Source: Alphaproteobacteria bacterium
GTDB lineage: Bacteria > Pseudomonadota > Alphaproteobacteria > Rickettsiales > UBA3002
Length of the DNA: 64,000 nucleotides
Direction: 5' to 3'
Assembly: GCA_017302575.1 (NCBI GenBank)
Contig: JAFLDD010000001.1
Span: 1,112,629 to 1,176,628 of the forward strand
Shown here: positions 54,355 through 63,732 of the stretch, piece after piece
Layout: every line of letters starts with the position of its first letter
Position numbering within the stretch: the first letter of the stretch is position 1
Program-made: the position numbers and the translations under genes
Notes under the pieces: generated by a model
Seen by the model: only the letters and a program-made list of their open reading frames with translations
The model's database searches: none
What the model was told of the DNA's origin: nothing

Positions 54355-55164
54355 GTGTTCGTTGAAAAACGCAGTTTGCACTATTCTGCTGGTATCCATT
54401 TTGGCGCCTTCTTAATTGCCTTCTTTGGATTCCCAAGCATCTTTGACCGCGAGTTGCCTGAACCAATGGTGCTGACGGTGGAAGTCGTGCCTATTGGCGC
54501 TATTACCAATCTTCCCTCGCAAGACAAGCCGCTTTCGAAATGGCAGCAAGCGCCAACACCACCAACACCCAAAAAGGTCGTGCCCACGGTAAAGGAAAAA
54601 ACGCAGCCTAAGCAGGATTTACCAAAAGACGCGGTTCCCTTGCCAGACAAGCCAGCCGAAAAAAAGAAGGAAGAGCCTAAAAAAGAAGAGGTGAAAGAAG
54701 ACACCAAAAAAGAGGAAGAAGAATTCGATGCGATCTTGAAATCGCTGCAAGAGCAGGCCGAGGAAGAGGCCAAGCCTAAGGCAAAAGATAAAACCACGAC
54801 CGAAGAGAATAAGACCAAATCCGACAAGCCTTATGATCCAACGATACCGCTTTCTATTAGCGAGAAGGATGCGATTCGCAGCCAGTTCGTTAAATGCTGG
54901 CGCATGCCCGCAGGCGCAAAGGATGCTGACCAGCTCGTCGTGAAGGTACGCGTGCAAGTCAGTCAAACGGGTGAAGTGACCGAGGCGAAATTAGCAAGCT
55001 CGCAAATGGGTGAGTACCGAGCCAACCCGTTCTTTAAGGCAGCCGCAGACAGCGCCATACGCGCGGTGTGGAAATGCTCGCCACTTCAAAACTTACCTTC
55101 CGACAAATATGAAACATGGTCGGATATGGAATTGACCTTTGACCCGTCCGAGATGCTTTATTAG
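54355..55164 (+). CDS. tolA: Tol-Pal system protein TolA
   Basis: Envelope-spanning energy transducer, 269 residues. One N-terminal membrane helix (HYSAGIHFGAFLIAFFGF), a Pro-rich then long Lys/Glu-rich helical stalk (about 60-150), and a C-terminal TonB-like domain (KCWRMPAGAKDADQLVVKVRVQV, AIRAVWKCSPLQ). The two cysteines in KCW and WKCS could form a disulfide. Start is GTG at 54355 after GAGG. It follows tolR by 12 bases. Confidence 0.9.
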   Translation: MFVEKRSLHYSAGIHFGAFLIAFFGFPSIFDRELPEPMVLTVEVVPIGAITNLPSQDKPLSKWQQAPTPPTPKKVVPTVKEKTQPKQDLPKDAVPLPDKPAEKKKEEPKKEEVKEDTKKEEEEFDAILKSLQEQAEEEAKPKAKDKTTTEENKTKSDKPYDPTIPLSISEKDAIRSQFVKCWRMPAGAKDADQLVVKVRVQVSQTGEVTEAKLASSQMGEYRANPFFKAAADSAIRAVWKCSPLQNLPSDKYETWSDMELTFDPSEMLY

Positions 55165-55325
55165 TTTCAATGCTTCGGACATCGGCATGCTGCCTAGTCC
55201 TCCGCGTCGCGTTGCGGGCTCATGGCTGACTCGCGCCTACTGGCGCTCGAATAACGGGATATGATTCTCATTGCGCCCTTACGCGAATTGTCTATATAAG
55301 AGCGCAGCATTTATCGAGGTAACTT
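55165..55325. promoter_or_regulatory. tolA-tolB spacer with candidate promoter
   Basis: A 161-bp gap with no gene. Near its end TTGCGC (55271-55276) is followed after 16 bp by TATATA (55293-55298), a plausible sigma70 promoter about 25 bp before the tolB start; AGGTAA follows it as a ribosome-binding site. The first half is G+C-rich and shows no clear terminator. Confidence 0.4.
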
Positions 55326-56624
55326 ATGCGTCTTATTGCCCTTCTCGCCACATTGATTCTCGCGCCAACTATTGCTTCTGCGCAGTTAAAAATCGATATT
55401 ACCAAAGGTAACGTTGATCCACTTCCCGTCGCTATTACAGGGTTTACGGGCGATACCGCAAATGGCGCAAGCATTGCTGCCGTGGTGTCGGCGAACTTGG
55501 AGCGCTCGGGTTTGTTCCGCCCGATTTCGTCTTCGGCATTCATCGAGCAAGTTTCGAACGGCGACCAAGTGCCGCGCTTTGCTGACTGGCGTCAAATCAA
55601 CGCACAAGCGATTGTCACGGGTACAGTAACGCCAATTGGCACAGATCGCCTTAAAGTAAGCTTCCGCTTGTGGGACGCACTAGCTGAGCAACAAGTAGCT
55701 GGTAAAGAATATAACACCTTCACCCGCAACTGGCGTCGTATCGCCCATCTGATTTCGGATGAGATCTATAAGCGTTTGACGGGTGAGAATGGCTACTTCG
55801 ATTCGCGCATCGTTTATGTCTCGGAGACGGGCCCTGCAAACCGCAAAATCAAGCGTCTCGCGATTATGGATCAAGATGGCGAGAACCATAAATACCTGAC
55901 GGACGGTCGTTCGCTGGTGCTCACGCCACGCTTCTCGCCCAATACGCAAGAGATTCTCTATATGTCGTATGCGGGTCGCCAACCACGCGTATTCCTGCGT
56001 GATTTGCAAACGGGACGCGAAGAAATGCTTGGCCGTTTCGATGGCATGAGCTTTGCGCCGCGCTTCAACCATGATGGTTCGCGTATGTTGATGTCGATTG
56101 CAAAAGGCGGCACGACCAATGTTTTTGAAATGGATTTGCGTTCACGCCAGATGCGCCAACTGACAAATGGTCGTGGCACGATCGATACGTCACCAAGCTA
56201 CTCGCCTGATGGTAGCAAAATTGTGTTCAACTCTGACCGTGGCGGCTCGCAGCAGCTTTATACGATGGATTCGAACGGCGGCAACGTACAGCGCATCAGC
56301 TTCGGCACGGGTAATTACGGTACGCCTGTTTGGTCACCACGTGGCGACTTGATCGCGTTTACCAAAATCTCAGGCGGTCAGTTCTACATTGGCGTGATGC
56401 GCTCAGATGGTTCGGGCGAGCGCTTGCTGACCCAAAGCTGGCTGGATGAAGGCCCAAGCTGGGCACCTAATGGCCGCGTACTAGTGTTCAGCCGTGAATT
56501 CCCTGGTCGTGGCGGCACGCGTGCGCGCCTATACTCCGTCGATATTACGGGACATAACCTGCGCGAAGTCATTACCCCGACGGATGCGTCAGACCCGGCG
56601 TGGTCACCGCTCCTGCCGATGTAG
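55326..56624 (+). CDS. tolB: Tol-Pal system periplasmic beta-propeller TolB
   Basis: Secreted 432-residue protein (signal peptide to about ASA at 19) with an N-terminal domain, including GDTANGASIAAVVSANLERSGLFRP, and a C-terminal six-bladed propeller (SPSYSPDGSKIVFNSDRGGSQQLYTMDSNG, PVWSPRGDLIAFT, GPSWAPNGRVLVFS). It shuttles between TolA, Pal and Lpp. A 51-bp stem-loop repeat begins nine bases past its stop. Confidence 0.96.
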   Translation: MRLIALLATLILAPTIASAQLKIDITKGNVDPLPVAITGFTGDTANGASIAAVVSANLERSGLFRPISSSAFIEQVSNGDQVPRFADWRQINAQAIVTGTVTPIGTDRLKVSFRLWDALAEQQVAGKEYNTFTRNWRRIAHLISDEIYKRLTGENGYFDSRIVYVSETGPANRKIKRLAIMDQDGENHKYLTDGRSLVLTPRFSPNTQEILYMSYAGRQPRVFLRDLQTGREEMLGRFDGMSFAPRFNHDGSRMLMSIAKGGTTNVFEMDLRSRQMRQLTNGRGTIDTSPSYSPDGSKIVFNSDRGGSQQLYTMDSNGGNVQRISFGTGNYGTPVWSPRGDLIAFTKISGGQFYIGVMRSDGSGERLLTQSWLDEGPSWAPNGRVLVFSREFPGRGGTRARLYSVDITGHNLREVITPTDASDPAWSPLLPM

Positions 56625-56979
56625 TATAGGTTCGCTCAAGCGCCGCTGGGGCTTACCTCCTCAACGGAGGTCGAGGCGTCGTTTTTAGTAAGGGATTAGT
56701 AGTATACTCCCCCGCCGCAAGCGGCTCGCGCCATTTCAGCGCTACGCATTCACCCAATAATCGTCGCCAAGGCTGCGGTATTTAGAGTTGCGCGTTCTTC
56801 GTAAAGGGGCTTTTTTGTCACCTGTTGCAAAAATATCGCATCCCTGTGGTATTGATGCTCCCTGCAAAAAAACGTGTTACCGCCCCTTGCCTTTTGCGCG
56901 CGAGTGTGCCACATCACGTGCATCCCAACCTCACGTTGGAATAAAACATTGATTTACATAGATTTATCAGGAGATTAAA
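56625..56979. other. 355-bp tolB-pal spacer
   Basis: No credible gene. The first 60 bases hold the stem-loop repeat copy B; the remainder includes a G+C-rich stretch around 56710-56770 and an A+T-richer part before pal with AGGAG eight bases ahead of its ATG. A small perfect hairpin CCAAC-CTCAC-GTTGG lies at 56925-56939. A separate pal promoter is likely but was not identified. Confidence 0.5.
56634..56684 (+). repeat. 51-bp 3'-end stem-loop repeat, copy B
   Basis: Begins GCTCAAGCGCCGC, has inner hairpin ACCTCC-TCAAC-GGAGGT, and ends GCGTCG followed by T5. Arms AAGCG-CCGC and GCG-TCGTTT pair outside the hairpin. Same orientation as tolB, nine bases after its stop. The closing T-run makes it terminator-like. 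Confidence 0.8.
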
Positions 56980-57462
56980 ATGAAAAAGACGACTGCATTG
57001 GCCCTCGTGTCATCGCTGTTTTTGCTCGCTGCATGTGATTCCGCTGGTACCGATTCAGGTGCTGCAGGCGGCGCTGGTGGCGCAGCTGGTACCGGTACCG
57101 GTATCCTCGGTACGAACGCTGACGGCGTAAGCGTTGGTGACCGCGTATACTTCGACTACAACAGCTCTGTAGTAACTGCTGAAGGTCAAGCGACCCTCGA
57201 CAGCCAAGCTCAGTGGCTGAAGCAAAACGGTAGCGTGAATGTTGCTATCGAAGGTCACTGCGATGAGCGCGGTACCCGTGAGTACAACATTGCACTCGGC
57301 GAGCGTCGTGCTTCTGCTGTGAAGAGCTACCTCGTAGGTCTTGGCGTAGATGCAAGCCGCGTCTCGACCATCTCGTACGGCAAAGAGCGTCCAGCTGTTG
57401 TTGGTCATGACGAGTCGTCATGGTCACAAAACCGCCGCGGCGTGACCGTAATCGCGAACTAA
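56980..57462 (+). CDS. pal: Peptidoglycan-associated lipoprotein Pal
   Basis: Outer-membrane lipoprotein, 160 residues. Lipobox LLAAC (Cys19), a Gly/Ala/Thr-rich linker, then an OmpA-like peptidoglycan-binding domain: VYFDYNSSVVTAEG, IEGHCDERGTREYNIALGERRA (with Asp and Arg of the diaminopimelate site) and TISYGKERP. It anchors the outer membrane to the wall and is recruited by TolB/TolA. Ribosome site AGGAG precedes the ATG. The gene ends at a strong terminator. Confidence 0.97.
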   Translation: MKKTTALALVSSLFLLAACDSAGTDSGAAGGAGGAAGTGTGILGTNADGVSVGDRVYFDYNSSVVTAEGQATLDSQAQWLKQNGSVNVAIEGHCDERGTREYNIALGERRASAVKSYLVGLGVDASRVSTISYGKERPAVVGHDESSWSQNRRGVTVIAN

Positions 57463-57484
57463 TTCGTTCCGCGAATCGAAACGA

Positions 57485-57517
57485 AAACCCGCTAGGTGAA
57501 AACCTAGCGGGTTTTTT
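57485..57517 (+). terminator. Rho-independent terminator after pal
   Basis: Perfect 12-bp stem AACCCGCTAGGT / ACCTAGCGGGTT with GAAA tetraloop and six T, 23 bases after the pal stop. Confidence 0.95.
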
Positions 57518-57571
57518 GTTGTCTTGTCATCCTCGCTAAAACTTGCTAACTCAGGCGCATACGGAGAGTTT

Positions 57572-58459
57572 ATGCGCGCGCTAGCTTTGGCCTTACTGTT
57601 AATTTCTATCGCTCCTGCCACGCAGGCACAGGATATGGCATCCATGGCGGACCGCATGGCGCGCCTTGAGCGTGACCTTACATTCATGCAGCGTCAAATT
57701 TATCAGGGTGGTGCAAAAGCAGATCCAGCCGCAGCACCTGCGACACAAGCGCAGGCACATGTACAATTTACGCAGCTACAAGAAGAGATGCGCCAATTGC
57801 GTGGTCAGTTCGAGCAAGTGCAGTACATGAACGCACGCTTGCAAACCGAATTAAAGCAACTCTCGGATGATATGGATTTCCGCTTACAAGCCATTGAGAA
57901 GCAACTTGCTGAACAGCAAGCTGCCAGTGAAGACGTTGAAGACGAAGATGTGGCTGAAGAAGAGGAAGAGGCAGAAGAAGAGCCTGCGCGCCCAGAAGAT
58001 AATCCAGCGCAGTACGAACCCAACGCACGCAATGACAACGATAACGACACTTCTAGCTCGCCGCGCACCTTTGAAAATGCGAGCGCACATTATTCTTACG
58101 CATTCAAGCTGATGAATGATCGTAAATTTGCAGAAGCGAGTAAGAGCTTTGATAGTTTCGTGGATAAATATCCAAAAGATCCCCTCACAGCGAATGCGTA
58201 TTATTGGCTGGGCGAAAGCTACTATGTACGCTCACAATACGCTAAGGCAGCCGAAGGCTTCCGCAACGGTTTTGAAGCCGCACCTAAAGGTTCTAAAGCA
58301 CCCGACAACTTGCTGAAGCTCGCTATGTCATTGGGTGGCTTGAAGCGCAATGATCAAGCCTGCGTGGTGCTCAAGCAAATCATTAGCAAATACGGCAACC
58401 GCGCACCTGATGCGCGCACTAAAGCGCAGCGCGAATACGGCAAGCTGAAGTGCAAGTAA
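57572..58459 (+). CDS. cpoB: Cell division coordinator CpoB (YbgF)
   Basis: Periplasmic protein of 295 residues that ties Tol-Pal to peptidoglycan synthesis at division. Signal peptide (1-19, ending TQAQ), an N-terminal coiled coil (ADRMARLERDLTFMQRQI; LQEEMRQLRGQFEQVQYMNARLQTELKQL), a long acidic linker (EDVEDEDVAEEEEEAEEE), then TPR repeats (AHYSYAFKLMNDRKFAEASKSFDSFVDKYPKDP; AYYWLGESYYVRSQYAKAAEGF). ATG at 57572 after GGAGAG; the upstream frame extension overlaps the terminator and was rejected. Confidence 0.94.
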   Translation: MRALALALLLISIAPATQAQDMASMADRMARLERDLTFMQRQIYQGGAKADPAAAPATQAQAHVQFTQLQEEMRQLRGQFEQVQYMNARLQTELKQLSDDMDFRLQAIEKQLAEQQAASEDVEDEDVAEEEEEAEEEPARPEDNPAQYEPNARNDNDNDTSSSPRTFENASAHYSYAFKLMNDRKFAEASKSFDSFVDKYPKDPLTANAYYWLGESYYVRSQYAKAAEGFRNGFEAAPKGSKAPDNLLKLAMSLGGLKRNDQACVVLKQIISKYGNRAPDARTKAQREYGKLKCK

Positions 58460-59451
58460 CCGCTCTGCTGGACGCACTTGGCCCCTTCGAGCCCACTCCT
58501 CACCTTGCAGTTGCGCTTTCTGGCGGCGCCGATAGTACGGCACTCTTATTATTAGCACGCGAATGGGCAGTACAACGCGGGGGAACTGTGTCCGCACTGA
58601 TCGTCGATCACCGCCTGCGCGATGATTCAACCGATGAGGCCAAAGAGGTCGCGGCACGACTTGGTGCAATCATCCTAACGCCCGAACATCCAATGGTTTC
58701 TAATAATCTGGCAGAGCGTGCCCGCGAATGGCGCTATGATGCTTTAACGGCTTGGTGTCGTGATCATCACGTGCTGCACTTACTCGTCGCTCACCATGCG
58801 GACGACCAAGCGGAAACGGTGGCGTTACATACAGAACGCGGCGATACAGAAGATGGTGCAAGCGCGATGGCTGCCGTCACCATTCGCGATGGCGTACGAA
58901 TCTTGCGACCATTACTGCATATTCGCAAATCGCAGCTAGAGGCGTATTTGCGTGCACATAATGCGAGTTGGGTGGAAGACCCCACGAATGCAAACCTCAC
59001 TTTCAAGCGCAATGCAATTCGCCACGCGATGACAGATAGTGAGCATGAGCGCCTCATCGCGATTGCACAGCGTGAGGGCGCTGCCCGCGCTCAGCGTGAC
59101 GAAGCGCATGCGCGCGCTGCTGCCCGCGTCGCACAGGCAAGCGAAGATGAGATTACCTTGGATAGTGCAACCTTACTTGCATTGCCCCAACCTATCGCCA
59201 CGCGCTTATTGGCGGATAGTTTATGCACCGTAAGCGGCTCTCACACACGCCCGCGCAAGCACGAGACAGAGGGGCTTTTTGCTCGAATTCAGCAACCCAC
59301 TTTCTCCAAAGCAACTTTGAAGCACTGCCTTATTGAAAAACGTGGTACAACACTCCATATATCACCCGAACACGCCGAAAACATGGATAGACGCGCGTCA
59401 AAACCGCTTGCTGCCAGCCCGTTTTGGTGGTTAGATTCGCGCTCGTTTTAG
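58450..59451 (+). CDS. tilS: tRNA(Ile)-lysidine synthase
   Basis: Converts the CAU anticodon C34 of tRNA-Ile2 to lysidine with ATP, so it reads AUA. The 333 residues show the PP-loop VALSGGADSTAL (S24 first), LIVDHRLR, LLVAHHADDQAET and the EDPTNANLTFKRNAIRH block. The C-terminal part is short and poorly conserved. Start is GTG at 58450, overlapping the cpoB stop by 10 bases. It immediately precedes ftsH, a common bacterial order. Confidence 0.93.
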   Translation: MQVTALLDALGPFEPTPHLAVALSGGADSTALLLLAREWAVQRGGTVSALIVDHRLRDDSTDEAKEVAARLGAIILTPEHPMVSNNLAERAREWRYDALTAWCRDHHVLHLLVAHHADDQAETVALHTERGDTEDGASAMAAVTIRDGVRILRPLLHIRKSQLEAYLRAHNASWVEDPTNANLTFKRNAIRHAMTDSEHERLIAIAQREGAARAQRDEAHARAAARVAQASEDEITLDSATLLALPQPIATRLLADSLCTVSGSHTRPRKHETEGLFARIQQPTFSKATLKHCLIEKRGTTLHISPEHAENMDRRASKPLAASPFWWLDSRSF

Positions 59452-59460
59452 AAAGATCTT

Positions 59461-61410
59461 ATGCCTCCAATCGCTAAAAATATTCTGCTCTGGGCTGGTA
59501 TTCTCATCGCCGCACTTTTGGTGGTGCAATTAATACAAGGCCCGCAAGATACGGCTGAGAGCGGGGCACGCCTTTCCTACAGTGAATTTATCAGCAAGGT
59601 TGAGTCGGGCGAAATCGCAGACGTGATGATTCGTGAATCCCGCGAAGAAGGCACGATGATTCAGGGGCATTTCAATAATGGTGAGCGCTTTGCATTGCAG
59701 GCTATCTCTGACCCTGAGCTGGTGAGCACGCTGCGCGCCAACAATGTGAAAATCGCTGCAGCACCCAGCAATTCGGGCATGAATGGCTTTTGGAACATGT
59801 TCCTGTCCTCGTGGCTACCCTTCCTGATTTTGATTGGTGTCTATGTGTTTTTCATGCGCCAAATGCAAGGCGGCAAAGGCGGCGGCGCGATGGGATTTGG
59901 CAAATCACGGGCACGTCTTTTGACCGAGCATGGTGACCGCGTCACCTTCGAAGACGTAGCGGGAATCGATGAAGCGAAAGACGAATTATCCGAGATTGTA
60001 GACTTTTTGAAGAACCCACAAAAATTCCAAAAGCTCGGCGGCAAGATTCCGCGTGGCTGTTTGCTGGTTGGCCCTCCTGGCACTGGTAAAACCTTGTTGG
60101 CGCGTGCCATTGCGGGCGAAGCGGGCGTGCCGTTCTTCTCCATTTCCGGTTCGGACTTCGTAGAGATGTTCGTAGGTGTTGGTGCAAGCCGCGTGCGCGA
60201 TATGTTCGAGCAAGGAAAGAAATCAGCGCCGTGCATTATCTTCATCGACGAGATCGATGCCGTAGGTCGCCACCGTGGTGCGGGGCTTGGCGGCGGTAAT
60301 GACGAGCGTGAACAAACCCTCAACCAATTACTCGTCGAGATGGACGGGTTCGAAGCGAATGAAAGCGTGATTCTCATTGCGGCAACCAACCGCCCTGACG
60401 TGCTTGACCCCGCCCTGCTGCGCCCTGGCCGCTTTGACCGTCAGATTGTCGTGCCAAATCCTGATATTGAAGGCCGCACCAAGATCCTCAACGTGCATAT
60501 GAAGAAAGTTCCCCTCGCGCCGGATGTGGATGCAAAAATTATCGCACGTGGCACACCAGGTTTTTCGGGTGCTGATCTTGCCAATCTGGTGAATGAAGCA
60601 GCGTTGCTTGCGGCGCGCCAAGATAAAAAAGTAGTGACGATGCGCGAGCTTGAAGCCGCCAAAGATAAAGTCATGATGGGCGTTGAGCGCAAATCTATGG
60701 TGATGAGCGATGAAGAGAAAAAGATGACGGCGTACCACGAGGCGGGTCACGCGGTCGTTGCCATGCATTGCGCCGCAAGTGATCCTATTCATAAAGCGAC
60801 GATCATTCCGCGCGGTCGCGCGCTGGGTATGGTCATGCGTTTGCCTGAGTCCGATAAAATTTCCTACAAGCGCGAGAAGATGATTGCTGACCTTGCTGTT
60901 GCTATGGGCGGTCGTGTGGCGGAAGAATTGATATTCGGTCATGACAAAGTGTCGTCTGGTGCATCGTCGGACATTCAGTACGCAACCAAATTATCGCGCG
61001 CGATGGTTACGGAATGGGGACTGAGTGATACGTTGGGTCCTATCCATTACGGTCAGAGTGATCACGGTGAGCCATTCCTCGGCCAGAATATTACGCGCCA
61101 CAGCACCACCTCGGAAGCGACGGCAGCAGCAGTGGATGCAGAAGTAAAACGTATCGTCACCGAAGCGCATGCGACGGCGACAAAGCTCCTCACTGATCAC
61201 CGCGACCAGTTAGATATCGTTGCTAAAGCGTTGCTGGAATTTGAAACCCTGACGGGCGATGAAATTGCCCAACTCATGAAGGGTGAAACGATTACGCGCC
61301 CTGATGCTGAGGCATCGGCAAAGAAACCTGTTAAGTCCTCGCTGCCATCCAAGCGCAAGAAGAGCGACGATAGTGGCGATAACAGCGATCAAAGCTCAAC
61401 GATTCACTAG
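59461..61410 (+). CDS. ftsH: ATP-dependent zinc metalloprotease FtsH
   Basis: Membrane-anchored AAA+ protease, 649 residues, degrading membrane and short-lived soluble proteins. Two membrane helices (about 8-25 and 113-131), Walker A GPPGTGKT at 204-211, Walker [16 protein letters not shown], second region of homology ([21 protein letters not shown]), and the zinc site HEAGH at 426-430. The C-terminus is a Lys/Ser/Asp-rich tail. It begins nine bases after tilS and is followed by stem-loop repeat copy C. Confidence 0.98.
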   Translation: MPPIAKNILLWAGILIAALLVVQLIQGPQDTAESGARLSYSEFISKVESGEIADVMIRESREEGTMIQGHFNNGERFALQAISDPELVSTLRANNVKIAAAPSNSGMNGFWNMFLSSWLPFLILIGVYVFFMRQMQGGKGGGAMGFGKSRARLLTEHGDRVTFEDVAGIDEAKDELSEIVDFLKNPQKFQKLGGKIPRGCLLVGPPGTGKTLLARAIAGEAGVPFFSISGSDFVEMFVGVGASRVRDMFEQGKKSAPCIIFIDEIDAVGRHRGAGLGGGNDEREQTLNQLLVEMDGFEANESVILIAATNRPDVLDPALLRPGRFDRQIVVPNPDIEGRTKILNVHMKKVPLAPDVDAKIIARGTPGFSGADLANLVNEAALLAARQDKKVVTMRELEAAKDKVMMGVERKSMVMSDEEKKMTAYHEAGHAVVAMHCAASDPIHKATIIPRGRALGMVMRLPESDKISYKREKMIADLAVAMGGRVAEELIFGHDKVSSGASSDIQYATKLSRAMVTEWGLSDTLGPIHYGQSDHGEPFLGQNITRHSTTSEATAAAVDAEVKRIVTEAHATATKLLTDHRDQLDIVAKALLEFETLTGDEIAQLMKGETITRPDAEASAKKPVKSSLPSKRKKSDDSGDNSDQSSTIH

Positions 61411-61420
61411 TATTTAGTTC

Positions 61421-61471
61421 GCTCAAGCGCCGCTGATGCTTTCCTCCTCAACGGAGGTCGGTGCGTCGGTT
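61421..61471 (+). repeat. 51-bp 3'-end stem-loop repeat, copy C
   Basis: Begins GCTCAAGCGCCGC, inner hairpin CCTCC-TCAAC-GGAGG and ends GCGTCGGTT. Ten bases after the ftsH stop in the same orientation. Most similar to copy B at 56634. Confidence 0.8.
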
Positions 61472-61500
61472 ATTATCACTGAATATTTCAATTGATTTCG

Positions 61501-61528
61501 TTGCACCTGAACGCACATGGTGTAAATA
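61501..61528 (+). promoter_or_regulatory. Candidate glmM promoter, close to the start codon
   Basis: TTGCAC (61501-61506), 16 bp, TAAATA (61523-61528), six bases before the glmM ATG. No ribosome-binding site lies between, so transcription may begin at or near the A of ATG. Confidence 0.35.
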
Positions 61529-61534
61529 GCGCTC

Positions 61535-62887
61535 ATGAGTCCTCGCAAACTTTTCGGAACAGATGGTATTCGCGGCACCGCGAACAGCCACCCTATGACT
61601 GCGGAAATCGCCCTCAAGGTTGGCATGGCGGCGGGTCGCTATTTTAACCGTGGCAACCACCGCCACCGTGTGGTGATTGCGAAAGACACGCGCTTATCTG
61701 GCTATATGATTGAAAACGCCCTCACCTCTGGCTTCCTGTCGATGGGGATGGACGTACTATTGTTCGGCCCACTACCAACGCCTGCGGTGGCATTCCTCAC
61801 GCGCGCGATGCGTGCCGATATTGGCGTGATGATTTCGGCATCGCATAATCCGTATGAAGATAACGGCCTCAAACTCTTCGGACCCGATGGTTACAAACTC
61901 TCGGATGAAATCGAGCGTGAAATTGAACTGATGATGCAAGGCGATTTGAGTAAGCATCTCGCGGCCCCTACCAAAATCGGTCGCGCCAAACGTATTGACG
62001 ACGCACCAGGACGCTACATCGAGTTAGTGAAATCGACGTTCCCCAAACATCTGCGCCTTGATGGTCTTAAAATCGTCATGGATTGCGCCAATGGCGCGGG
62101 CTATCAAGTTGGGCCCGTTATCCTGTGGGAATTGGGCGCGCATGTGATTAAAATTCATAATGAGCCTAATGGTTTCAACATCAATGACAAGTGCGGCTCA
62201 ACCCATCCCGAGTCACTCATTGCTGCTGTCAAACGCGAGAAGGCTGACCTTGGCATCGCGCTGGACGGTGATGCAGACCGCCTGCTCATGGTTGATGAAA
62301 AAGGCAACGTGATCGATGGCGACCAGTTGATGGCGATGATTGCTGTGCAGTGGCAAAAAACAGGCGAGCTTAAAGGCGGTGGCATTGTTTCAACGCAGAT
62401 GAGCAATCTTGGTCTTGAACAATTCCTAGAGAAAAAGAAACTCAAACTACACCGCACCAAAGTGGGTGACCGCTACGTGATGGAGCAGATGCGCAAAGGC
62501 GGCTGCAATATCGGCGGCGAACCTTCGGGCCATATTATTCTAAGTGATTATTCGACTACGGGTGACGCGCTCATTGCCGCACTGCAAGTGCTTGCCTTGT
62601 TGGTAGAAGATGGCCGTAGCATGAGCAAAGCCTCGAAAGTATTTACGCCTGTGCCGCAAGTTCTCAAGAACGTGCGCTTTGCTGGCGGCAACCCACTTAA
62701 AGAGAAAAAAGTTGAAGCGGCGATTAAGGACGCGCAAGAGACCTTGGGTAAAAAGGGTCGCGTGTTTGTGCGCGCTTCAGGCACCGAACCGTTGATTCGC
62801 GTGATGGTCGAAGGCGATGACCATAAAAAAATTAGCAAAATCGCTGACACCATCGCGAGTACCATTCAATCTAAAAAGCGCGCGTGA
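61535..62887 (+). CDS. glmM: Phosphoglucosamine mutase
   Basis: Interconverts glucosamine 6- and 1-phosphate on the way to UDP-GlcNAc, which also feeds the wbp sugar pathway of this window. The 450 residues have [13 protein letters not shown] at the N-terminus, the phosphorylated serine in [13 protein letters not shown] (Ser103), metal loop [23 protein letters not shown], and the phosphate-binding [12 protein letters not shown]. No clear ribosome-binding site precedes the ATG. Confidence 0.97.
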   Translation: MSPRKLFGTDGIRGTANSHPMTAEIALKVGMAAGRYFNRGNHRHRVVIAKDTRLSGYMIENALTSGFLSMGMDVLLFGPLPTPAVAFLTRAMRADIGVMISASHNPYEDNGLKLFGPDGYKLSDEIEREIELMMQGDLSKHLAAPTKIGRAKRIDDAPGRYIELVKSTFPKHLRLDGLKIVMDCANGAGYQVGPVILWELGAHVIKIHNEPNGFNINDKCGSTHPESLIAAVKREKADLGIALDGDADRLLMVDEKGNVIDGDQLMAMIAVQWQKTGELKGGGIVSTQMSNLGLEQFLEKKKLKLHRTKVGDRYVMEQMRKGGCNIGGEPSGHIILSDYSTTGDALIAALQVLALLVEDGRSMSKASKVFTPVPQVLKNVRFAGGNPLKEKKVEAAIKDAQETLGKKGRVFVRASGTEPLIRVMVEGDDHKKISKIADTIASTIQSKKRA

Positions 62888-63696
62888 TGCTGCCACGTGT
62901 TCTCATTATCGCAGGCTCTGATTCTGGCGGTGGCGCTGGCATTCAGGGCGATACTAAAACCGTGACTTGCCTAGGCGGTTATGCAGCAACCGCGATTACC
63001 GCACTCACCGCACAAAACACCCTGGGGGTGTTTGGTATTCATAGCGTGCCCGATGATTTCATCGCGCAGCAAATTGATTTGGTGCTAAGCGATATCGGCG
63101 CGGATGCGATTAAAACAGGCATGCTGCACTCCGCATCGGTGATTGATGTGATCGTAAACCATGTGCCTAAAGAGATCCCACTCATCGTGGATACGGTGAT
63201 GGTTGCGAAAGGCGGCTCGCCACTTTTGGAACCGTCGGCTATCGAGGCGTTGAAATCCAAACTCATTCCGCGCGCTTATGTCATTACCCCAAACATACCA
63301 GAGGCCGAGTTATTGCTGGGGCGTAAAATCCCTGACACGGCAGCTATGGAACAGGCGGCGCGTGACTTGCTGAAGCTTGGCTCACAGGCTGTATTGCTCA
63401 AAGGTGGGCATTTGGAAGGCGAGGAAGTCATTGATATTCTTATTGAAAATGGCAAGGTGACGCGTTTTTCAAGCCCACGTATTGCCAGCCGTCACACCCA
63501 TGGCACGGGCTGCACGCTAGCTTCGGCGCTGGCAACGGGGATTGCTGCTAAACTGCCCCTGACTGATGCCGTTCATCAGGCGCGAAACTACGTGCTAAAC
63601 GCCCTGAAATCCGCCCCTGAGCTGGGTAAAGGCCATGGCCCACTGAACCATGGTTGGATTTTAGGCCAAAAAGCGCTTGCCAAAGCCGCTTGCTAG
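62887..63696 (+). CDS. thiD: Hydroxymethylpyrimidine/phosphomethylpyrimidine kinase
   Basis: Phosphorylates HMP and HMP-P for thiamine synthesis. The 269 residues are a ribokinase-fold protein with VLIIAGSDSGGGAGIQGDTKT, GGYAATAITALTAQNT, VMVAKGGSPLLE, VITPNIPEAELLLG and the C-terminal anion hole THGTGCTLASALATGIA. The ATG at 62887 shares a base with the glmM stop (TGATG); a GTG one codon earlier is the alternative. Confidence 0.95.
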   Translation: MLPRVLIIAGSDSGGGAGIQGDTKTVTCLGGYAATAITALTAQNTLGVFGIHSVPDDFIAQQIDLVLSDIGADAIKTGMLHSASVIDVIVNHVPKEIPLIVDTVMVAKGGSPLLEPSAIEALKSKLIPRAYVITPNIPEAELLLGRKIPDTAAMEQAARDLLKLGSQAVLLKGGHLEGEEVIDILIENGKVTRFSSPRIASRHTHGTGCTLASALATGIAAKLPLTDAVHQARNYVLNALKSAPELGKGHGPLNHGWILGQKALAKAAC

Positions 63697-63732
63697 GTCT
63701 ATCAACCCGCCTCCAGACTCAAGGAGCATGTT

